Source of the DNA: Jimgerdemannia flammicorona
Taxonomy: Eukaryota > Mucoromycota > Endogonomycetes > Endogonales > Endogonaceae
NCBI GenBank assembly: GCA_003990745.1
Contig: RBNI01004151.1
Location: 1-14,569, forward strand
Length of the DNA stretch: 14,569 nt
Direction: 5' to 3'
The translations under genes were made by a program, and so were the position numbers. Every line of letters starts with the position of its first letter. The stretch's first letter is position 1. The notes under the pieces are model-generated. The model was not told where the DNA came from. It saw only the letters and a list, made by a program, of their open reading frames with translations, and made no database searches. This document shows positions 8,769-14,569 of this stretch, piece by piece.

Positions 8769-8806
8769 TGACTCAGCTTTGTGTGCTGTGACTTTAGTTT
8801 GACTCA
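8769..8806 (-). promoter_or_regulatory. Paired Gcn4/AP-1-like sites in LTR C
   Basis: TGACTCA occurs twice on the plus strand (8769-8775 and 8800-8806), 31 bases apart, just upstream of the accessory ORF. The arrangement is the same as in LTRs A and E. Confidence 0.45.
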
Positions 8807-9039
8807 GCTTCATGATTAAGCAGGTAATTTCCAGATTTGTTACATGTGATTTCAGTGGCTTAGAGGTTGTGTGCTTACAATAAGACTGATCCTATATCTC
8901 TATAACTAGTTTTGGTATACCATACTATTACAAAAGGAAACTGAAGTACCAAACTTAAACCAAGATGAGAAGAACCTCTCTTATCTACTAAAGATTCATA
9001 AACTGCACTTATTAACTCAAGACTAAGATATACTGCAAC

Positions 9040-9047
9040 TATATAAA
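9040..9047 (+). promoter_or_regulatory. TATA box of the class 2 U3 cassette
   Basis: TATATAAA lies about 76 bases before the ATG of the class 2 short frame, followed by an A/C-rich leader (AAACACATTTGAACAAC). The equivalent box in LTR D is at 6266-6272. It probably drives the LTR-internal frame rather than the genomic RNA. Confidence 0.45.
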
Positions 9048-9122
9048 GACCTCATTACTTAGTAGAAGTAAAACACATTTGAACAACTCCATTCACTCTA
9101 TCTATATCACCTCTATTGGAGA

Positions 9123-9517
9123 ATGACAGATACTTCATCTGAACTCAAGAAAGTCAACATTATCAAAACCAATCTCAAGCCTATCCATGTGACAGATATT
9201 ACTACTAGAAATTGCCTCAGATTATAGAAAATATCATTTCCAAGAGGTTCAAATTCCCAGTTATGACATTGAGAGCCCTTGCCCTAGATAAGAATGGCCA
9301 GTCCTTGCAAATATATCAGTAGTCTAAAAAAAAAAAGAACCAAGATCTGTTATCCTTGTATAACTACTACTACCAAGAATAGCCTTAATTTTACAAAAGA
9401 CAGAGGTGATGATATCTTTGAAACTGATGATATCAGAAGTCAGAAAACTACTCAGACTTTATTAGAGATGATATCATCAATAGTAATGTCATTAAAGACT
9501 AACCAGATAGTATCTAA
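9123..9517 (+). pseudogene. Decayed short reading frame in class 2 LTR B
   Basis: It starts with ATG at 9123 (MTDTSSELKKVNI...HVTDITTRN), then runs into stops. A middle section reads best in another frame (ENIISKRF...LDKNGQSLQIY), passes an A-rich tract coding Lys, and ends IRDDIINSNVIKD with a TAA, then PDSI and TAA at 9515-9517. The final residues correspond to the tail of the class 1 protein (RDDAIDGDVIKDYPDSA), so classes 1 and 2 share the 3' end of the frame but not its 5' part. Stops and shifts make it a pseudogene. No known family is recognised. Confidence 0.4.
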
Positions 9518-9538
9518 ATCTATAAATAGCCTAGCAGT

Positions 9539-9543
9539 CATAG
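9539..9543 (+). repeat. Target-site duplication CATAG, left of LTR A
   Basis: Exact 5-bp match to 11603-11607. LTRs A and E contain the uninterrupted site (GCAGTCATAGTATAG) at their own equivalent position, which shows the pre-insertion state. Confidence 0.9.
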
Positions 9544-9656
9544 TGTAAGCACACAACCTCCAAGCCACAGAAATCACATGTCACCCTCTTAACAAGCCAC
9601 TGGAATTACACATGACCTCTGAATAAATCTGGAAATCACCTGCATGATCATGAAGC

Positions 9657-9694
9657 TGAGTCAAACAGAAGTTACAGTACACAAAACTGAGTCA
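9657..9694 (+). promoter_or_regulatory. Paired TGAGTCA (Gcn4/AP-1-like) sites in LTR A
   Basis: Exact heptamers at 9657-9663 and 9688-9694, one per unit of an imperfect 31-bp tandem duplication that lies just upstream of the accessory ORF. A third, inverted site (TGACTCA) is at 10988-10994. Confidence 0.45.
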
Positions 9695-9726
9695 ATACAA
9701 AGTCACAGAACACAAGATTCACACAA

Positions 9727-10924
9727 ATGGAATCTTATCAATCAAGAACAAATACATATATACTAAGCCCCAAGATATATCGAAGTAGAACCAAAACAAA
9801 TAACAACTACAACTTCTAAATACACAAATATGACCACTGAGATCTACAACCACATCCGCGCTGACATTTGGAATGCCATTGTCAACTGAGCCACACCTCC
9901 TCTGCCCCTCATGAATATCCATAGCCTAGCACCCCTCTACTTCATGGAAGCCTGATGGAACACCCTGAACATGCTTAACGAGGTCCACCGGATTGGACAA
10001 ATCTCAAGCTACTACCAGATCGGCCGCCTCTTAGAAGACATGGTCGAACACCACCATGATACAGATATTACCCAGATGTCTCAACATCAGAAGCTCATCG
10101 CCCACAAATACCGAGAACTCTTCTATGAGTATAGCACCTTTATTCTCTGCCTCTGAGTTACTACCAGTGAAATGGTTGCTACTCTGTCTTATGGTCAAAT
10201 CGATGACATGATACAAAAACTCAACCACAAGTATCTCGAATATGTTCAGACTACCAACAGAACCTTCCTGCACCCCAATGACCACATCCTGCAAATGCCC
10301 CAAGTTGGATATGCCATGAAGGATATCTATGATATAATCCACTTCGACGAAGATGAAGCAGAAGACAATGATCCCTCTGATACTGACATGACCTCAAGCC
10401 AAGGATCTCTACCAACTCTGATCACACCACCAACCTTGCCGATGATACAACAGTTCATAACCACATATGAGACTTATTGGGACAATGACTACTGGCACGA
10501 ATACCAACCTGCGTTCACTCCTGATTACTTCAACTATAATGAAGAGACCGGAGAACACAACCTATACCTTCAGACAACCCTCGAAGATGAACCAACAACT
10601 CCACCACCTGAGTATGAGCAATACGAACCACAGTCGCCAGCTTACTACAACCCTGTGACTCACAGTGCTATAACCTATAGAAGATATACAGACAGTGAAT
10701 CTGATGAAAGCGAAAACAATACACCCCCCCTTCGCCCACCAACACCTTATCCAGTATATGAAACAGATAATGCTATCCTGTAGGACAGAGATGAAGTTCC
10801 AATATATTATTACCTCAGCCAACAAGAAGAAGTAATCCGCGAACCACTCTTCCTAGATGACTACTTCATCAGAGATGATGTCATTGATGGTGATATCATC
10901 GAAGACTATCCAGATAGTGCCTAA
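9727..10924 (+). pseudogene. Class 1 LTR accessory ORF, copy A (broken)
   Basis: Same gene as in LTR E. The conserved upstream ATG is at 9727, but a 2-base deletion before the second Met (9830) shifts the phase. From 9830 to TAA 10922-10924 the frame is held, one codon shorter than E. In-frame stops are TGA 9887, TGA 9953, TGA 10154 and TAG 10781; at the matching codons copy E has CGA, CGA, CGA and TGG. The protein would have an N-terminal part with a conserved Trp (IWNAIVN), a mixed charged middle (HHHDTDITQMSQHQKL), a region of MPQVGYAMKD(I/V)YDII, then an acidic, Ser/Asp/Tyr-rich C-terminal half with TPPPEYE and YYYLS. The function is unknown, and this copy is inactive. Confidence 0.8.
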
Positions 10925-10927
10925 ACC

Positions 10928-10935
10928 TATAAATA
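10928..10935 (+). promoter_or_regulatory. TATAAATA directly after the accessory ORF, LTR A
   Basis: A perfect TATAAATA starts four bases after the ORF stop codon. It recurs at 14416-14423 in LTR E and is partly kept in classes 1 and 2 (TATAAATAGC). It may be a second core promoter, or simply conserved U3 sequence. Confidence 0.35.
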
Positions 10936-11113
10936 GCTTAGCAGTCATAGTATAGTTAGATTAGCCTTATACAACATGACTGTGAACTGACTCAGCAGTC
11001 AGACAATCTCTTGACATATCAGATCACCCTTGTACTATGTAACTATATTCCGACTCAGTAAAGCACTTAGTACTACATCCATATCTAGCATAGTCTAGAT
11101 AGCCCCTCACTAG

Positions 11114-11244
11114 TATAAATACCCCCTCCCCCAGACCTCAGAATCTCAGACCTGAACAATCTGAACACAACTCCTGAGCACTTCCTAACAATATCCCTTT
11201 ACACAACTACTCCTAGTATAGTAATATCATGAATAGTAAATAAA
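11114..11244 (+). promoter_or_regulatory. Presumed genomic-RNA promoter and poly(A) signal, LTR A
   Basis: TATAAATA at 11114-11121 is followed by a C-rich tract and ACCTCAGAATCTCAGACC, with AATAAA at 11239-11244. The same order and spacing is found in LTRs B, C and D, which supports U3/R organisation with R near 11145-11265 and U5 after it. The precise start and cleavage sites are inferred. Confidence 0.5.
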
Positions 11245-11602
11245 CCTATTTAATAACCCACAAACTACTCTTAAGTAAATCTGCTCTACATTAGGTCCTA
11301 CTCCTAATCCTATCATGAAATTTCCTAATTGGGTATTGTCTGCAGCGATATGCCAATTCAACTAAGCTGGTCTTAGTTTCTTGAACTTCCTGAAATATGG
11401 AAAATTCTGAACATCCAGAACTAGTCCGAAAAAGGACTTTGGTTGAGACATCAATCTGATCTTGAAATCAATAAGCATAGAGGACATACTCCATACAAAG
11501 TTGATCTTGACCATAAGAAAACAGTCTTCCAGAATATCCAGAACTTCCAGAAAACTCTTCCAGAACTATGTAACAGTTACCCTGAAAAGCAACCCTCTTA
11601 CA

Positions 11603-12267
11603 CATAGTATAGTTAGATTAGTCTTATATGACATAACTGTGAACTAACTCAGCAGTCAGATGACCTCTTGATATATCAGATTATACTTGTACTATGTGAC
11701 TGTATTCTAACTCAGTAAGATACTAAGTACTACATCCATATTTAGCATAGTCCAGATAGCCCCTCACTAGTATAAATACTCCCTCTCCCAAACCTCAGAA
11801 TCTCAGACTTGAACAAACTCAAACACACAAAAACAATCCTGAATACTTCTCCACAATATCCCTTCATACAATCACTTCTAGTATAGCAATATCATAAATA
11901 GCAAATAAATCTATTAAATAACCTATAAACTACTTTTAAGTAAATCTGTCCCCTATTAGGTCTCACTCCTAACTCTATCATGAAATTTCCTAATTGGGTA
12001 TTGTCTGCAGTAATATGCCAATTCAACTAAACTGGTCTTAGTTTTTTGAACTTCCTGAAATATAGAAATTCTGAACATCCAAAACTAGTCCAAAAAAAGA
12101 ACTTTGGTGGAGATGTCAACCTGATCTCAAAATTAATAAATATAGAGGATATACTCTATATGAAATTGATCTTGACCTTAAGAAAACAGTCTTTTAGAAA
12201 ATCTAGAACTTCCAGAAAACCCTTCTAGAACTATGTAATAGTTATCCTAATAAGTAACTCTCTTACA
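11603..12267 (+). repeat. LTR B, segment 3 of 3 (starting with the CATAG duplication)
   Basis: Resumes LTR B at TATAGTTAGATTAG and runs to TCTCTTACA at 12267. It contains TATAAATA (11771-11778) and AATAAA (11904-11909). Summing the three segments without target duplications gives about 1501 bp, against 1494 bp for LTR D, which confirms the nested reading. It is the most decayed LTR here. Confidence 0.9.
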
Positions 12268-13058
12268 AATTGGTCTAGATTGTTCTGGAGAATAGGATTC
12301 TAGAACTTTTCTACTTTATTACTATTGAGGGTAATAGTGGACTGGGCTTCTGTGATCACTATGGCCTTCAGTGTATTGGTACAGTGGGCTGACAATTTCT
12401 TGAAGTCTGAGATTCTAGTATACTCTAAGTTTGGGATTGACCATAGTGCATGTCTGAAGACCTGATAAATCTTCTTAACTGTCCTTATTTCATATATATC
12501 CATAGGAGTAGTATCTTATATCTCTTAGAGACTGGTCTGAGAGAATTCCCAGTAGAGGAGATTTCTTATTTCATATTTCTGCCATATCTAGAGATATTCA
12601 GTAGCAATAGTGATCCTTGTTTCTATTTTATGGTAGTAGAGGATATAGTGATAAGGGTCACTAGTACTCAGGTTGAGGCTAAGAGTCCTTCTTATGCAGA
12701 TCCTTATGACTCTTCTGATGTCTTGGAATATTCTTTTCTAGACTGAGGGGCCTTGATGGTTCCTGGATCTTGAGGTTTGGTGAGCAGCAGATATTTTGGT
12801 TGTGGTAAGTCTTTTGAACTATTTCTGTACAGTTTATAAATATCACTTTTTGATCCCCTGCCAGAGGTTATGGGATAAGTAAATTTTTCAGACTAGACCA
12901 ATGAATAAGGATGTTCAAGAAAAGATTCTTATTTAGGAGGAAGATATAATAGTGACCTCAGAATGATGATATTATCATAGGAGATAGCCTTTTCTTACAA
13001 GCTACCAGATCAGAGCATGAGAAGATCATATGGCATAACTCACCCAGACTATAAAATG
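12268..13058. other. Right piece of an older unidentified segment
   Basis: About 790 bases that are neither LTR nor the internal part of element D. The first five bases (AATTG) look like the right target duplication of LTR B. Two modest frames exist: minus 12300-12503 (67 codons, containing HALWSIPNLEYTRISDFKKLSAHC) and plus 12450-12746 (98 codons, containing VVEDIVIRVTSTQVEAKSPSY). Neither resembles a family I know, and either could be chance or a decayed element fragment. The last five bases before LTR E are AAATG. Confidence 0.5.
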
Positions 13059-13135
13059 TGTAAGCGCACAACCTCCAAGCCACGTAAATCACACGCGATC
13101 TCTAAAAAAATCTGGAAATCACCTGCAAGATCACG

Positions 13136-13197
13136 AAGCTGAGTCAAACAGAAGTCACAGCGCACAAAGCTGAGTCAATACCAAGTCACGGAACACA
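13136..13197 (+). repeat. Imperfect 31-bp tandem duplication with TGAGTCA sites, LTR E
   Basis: Two units, 13136-13166 and 13167-13197, share AAGCTGAGTCAA and AAGTCAC. Each holds one exact TGAGTCA (13140-13146 and 13171-13177). The duplication is also present in LTRs A and C upstream of the accessory ORF, so it predates the copies. It resembles a duplicated upstream activating element. Confidence 0.55.
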
Positions 13198-13209
13198 AGA
13201 TTCACACAA

Positions 13210-14412
13210 ATGGAATCTTACCAATCTAGAACAAATGCATATATACCCAGCCCCAAGATGTGTCGAAACAGAGAACCAAAACAAATAACAACCACAACTT
13301 CCAAACACACAAACATGACCACCGAGATCTACAACCGCATCTGTGCTGACATTTGGAACGCCATTGTCAACCGAGCCACACCCCCTCTGCCCCTCATGAA
13401 TATCTACAGCCAAGCACCTCTCCACTTCGTGGAAGCCCGATGGAACGCCCTGAACATGCTTAATGAGGCCCACTGGATTGGACAAATCTCAAGCTACTAT
13501 TAGATCGGCCGCCTACTGGAAGATATGGTTGAACACCACCATGATACAGACATTACCCAGATGTCTCAACACCAGAAACTCATCGCCCGCAAACACTGAG
13601 AACTCTTTTATGAGTACAGCACCTTTATTCCCTGCCTCCGAGTTACTACCAGTGAAATGGTTGCTACCCTGTCCTACGGCCAAATCGATGACATGATACA
13701 AGAACTCAACCACAAGTATCTCGAGTACGTTGAGACTACCAACAGAACCTTCCCACACCCCGATGACCACATCCTGCAAATGCCCCAAGTTGGATATGCC
13801 ATGAAGGATGTCTATGACATAATCAACTTCGATAAAGACGAAGCAGAAGACAATGATCCCTCTGACGCCGACATGACCTCAAGCCAAGGATCTCTACCAA
13901 CTCTAATCACATCACCAACCTTGCCGATGAACTTACAACAGTTCATAACAGCATACAAGACTTATTGGGACAATGACCACTGGCATGAATACCAACCTGC
14001 ATTCACCCCCGATTACTTCAACTACAATGAAGAGACCGGAGAACACAACCTGTACCTTCAGACAACCCTCGAGATTGAACCAATCACTCCACCACCCGAG
14101 TACGAGTGACATGAACCACAACTGCCAGCATACTACAACCCCGTGACTCATAGTGCTGTAACCTACAGAAGGTATGCAGACAGCGAATCCGATGAAAGTG
14201 AAGACAATGCACCACTGCTTCGCCCCCCAACGCCCTATCCAGCATATGAGACAGATGATGCTATCCTATGGGATGGAGATGAAGTTCCAATGTATTACTA
14301 CCTTAGTGAACAAGGAGAAGTAATCCATGAACCACTCTTCCTAGATGACTACTTCGTCAGAGATGATGCAATAGATGGTGATGTCATCAAAGACTATCCA
14401 GACAGTGCCTAA
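13210..14412 (+). pseudogene. Class 1 LTR accessory ORF, copy E (best preserved)
   Basis: A 400-codon frame from ATG 13210 (MESYQSRTNAYIP) to TAA 14410-14412 with no frameshift. A second in-phase Met at 13315 (MTTEIYNRI) is the alternative start; the upstream one is kept in phase in copy C. Only three stops interrupt it: TAG 13501, TGA 13597 and TGA 14107. Copy A has CAG at the first, CGA at the second and CAA at the third. The N-terminal third is rather hydrophobic-helical, with IWNAIVN and ARWNALNML. A middle part includes MVATLSYGQIDDMIQELNHKYLEY, only partly quoted in other copies. The C-terminal half is acidic and rich in Tyr, Pro and Asp: SESDESEDN, TPPPEYE (a PPxY-type motif) and WDGDEVPMYYYL. 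No known domain, signal peptide or membrane span is seen. It lies wholly in the presumed U3. Confidence 0.8.
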
Positions 14413-14415
14413 ACC

Positions 14416-14482
14416 TATAAATAGCCTGGCAGTCATAGTATAGTTAGATTAGCCTTGTACAATGTGACTGTGAACTGACTCA
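14416..14482 (+). promoter_or_regulatory. TATAAATA and TGACTCA downstream of the accessory ORF, LTR E
   Basis: TATAAATA at 14416-14423 starts three bases after the stop codon, and an exact TGACTCA lies at 14476-14482. Both are at the same places as in LTR A. The main TATA box equivalent to 11114 in A would lie just past the window end. Confidence 0.4.
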
Positions 14483-14569
14483 GCAGTCAGACGATCTCTT
14501 GACATGTCAGATCACACTTGTACTACGTGACTGCATTCCGACTCAGCAAAGCACTTAGTGCTACATCCA

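Larger units (their letters stand above)
6861..8879 (-). repeat. LTR C (class 1 solo LTR), minus orientation, inserted in LTR B
   Basis: On the minus strand it starts TGTAAGCACACAACCTC (8879) and ends CCCTCTTACA (6861), about 2019 bp, flanked by perfect ATAAG repeats. It contains the class 1 accessory frame (7544-8736), TATAAATA (7343-7350) and AATAAA (7220-7225). No internal retrotransposon sequence accompanies it, so it is a solo LTR. It has lost many CpGs compared with LTR E. Confidence 0.92.
8880..9543 (+). repeat. LTR B, segment 2 of 3 (starting with the ATAAG duplication)
   Basis: Resumes the class 2 LTR exactly where segment 1 stopped (ATAAGACTGATCC, compare ATAAGACTGACTC in LTR D) and continues to CATAG at 9539-9543, where LTR A is inserted. 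It contains TATATAAA (9040-9047) and the class 2 short frame. The first five bases are the right ATAAG target duplication of LTR C. Confidence 0.9.
9544..11602 (+). repeat. LTR A (class 1 solo LTR), inserted in LTR B
   Basis: Starts TGTAAGCACACAACCTCC and ends CCCTCTTACA, about 2059 bp, with perfect CATAG repeats on both sides. It carries the class 1 accessory frame (9727-10924), two TATA-like boxes (10928-10935 and 11114-11121), AATAAA (11239-11244) and the start of the Gag frame near its right end. No internal region is attached, so it is a solo LTR. Confidence 0.93.
13059..14569 (+). repeat. LTR E (class 1), truncated by the window end
   Basis: Starts TGTAAGCGCACAACCTCC and matches LTR A throughout, to the point corresponding to about 11085 in A, where the window ends. 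It keeps many CpGs that A and C have lost, so it looks youngest. Whether it is a 5' LTR of a full element or another solo LTR cannot be seen. Confidence 0.88.

Noticed and set aside
9326..9337. A-run as the poly(A) tail of a retroposed copy
   Set aside because: LTR D has a 9-base A-run at the same internal position, so it is part of the class 2 LTR.
11462..11647. Plus-strand frame KSISIEDILHTKL... in the LTR right end
   Set aside because: The overlapping frame LEINKHRGHTPYK is the one in phase with Gag in element D and better kept across the LTRs.
10936..12267. Two adjacent LTR-like units read as a tandem or 2-LTR-circle insertion
   Set aside because: The first unit is the right part of LTR A and the second is the last third of LTR B; the exact CATAG duplication and the matching left parts show nested insertion instead.
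12268..12285. TTGGTC just after LTR B as a primer-binding site, making B a 5' LTR
   Set aside because: The following 790 bases show no Gag similarity to element D, and AATTG matches the AATTA before B, so a solo LTR is more likely.
12450..12746. 98-codon plus-strand frame as a gene
   Set aside because: No homologue recognised, no second copy in the window, and its length is compatible with chance in AT-rich DNA.

Overview
This window is a pile-up of retrotransposons from a eukaryotic nuclear genome, most likely a filamentous fungus. The reasons are: a dUTPase-bearing Ty3/gypsy-type LTR element (such elements have been reported from basidiomycetes, from memory), a G/V/E-rich LINE ORF1-like gene, decay dominated by C-to-T and G-to-A changes that resembles RIP or methyl-CpG loss, and fungal-looking promoter signals (TATA boxes, TGA[C/G]TCA sites). 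I see no ordinary host gene, tRNA, rRNA or CRISPR array. The species cannot be named from the sequence alone.

Layout. (1) 1 to about 1800, minus strand: 5' part of a GC-rich LINE-like element with a long ORF1 broken by one TGA. It abuts and cuts off the element to its right. (2) About 1800-6603, minus strand: element D, a Ty3/gypsy-like retrotransposon, with its 5' LTR at 5110-6603. A primer-binding site like that for initiator tRNA-Met follows the LTR, then one continuous reading frame for Gag, a CCHC zinc knuckle, dUTPase and aspartic protease. The frame has about a dozen stops and no frameshift that I could find. RT, RNase H and integrase are not in the window. (3) 6604-6678 plus 12268-13058: one older, unidentified segment. 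(4) Inside that segment sits LTR B, a solo LTR (plus strand, about 1.5 kb once reassembled, with near-identical flanks AATTA/AATTG). LTR B was itself hit twice. LTR C (6861-8879, minus) is flanked by ATAAG repeats and LTR A (9544-11602, plus) by CATAG repeats. (5) 13059 to the window end: LTR E (plus), running off the edge.

The most interesting point is inside the LTRs. All five share their ends (TGTAAG...TTACA) and their right-hand 650-700 bp (TATAAATA, AATAAA, start of the Gag frame), but they fall into two classes. Class 1 (A, C, E; about 2 kb) carries a 400-codon accessory frame in the left part of the LTR (presumed U3), with an acidic, Tyr/Pro-rich C-terminal half and no family I recognise. 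Class 2 (B, D; about 1.5 kb) has a different left part with its own TATA box and a decayed short frame, but keeps the tail of the class-1 frame. So this family seems to carry exchangeable promoter-plus-ORF cassettes inside its LTRs. The Gag frame also starts inside the LTR and runs through the primer-binding site with no in-frame ATG near its beginning, so the real start must be spliced on or be non-AUG.

All genes here look dead in these copies. Most of the stops that can be compared between copies match CGA, CAG or TGG codons in a sister copy, as expected from cytosine deamination.
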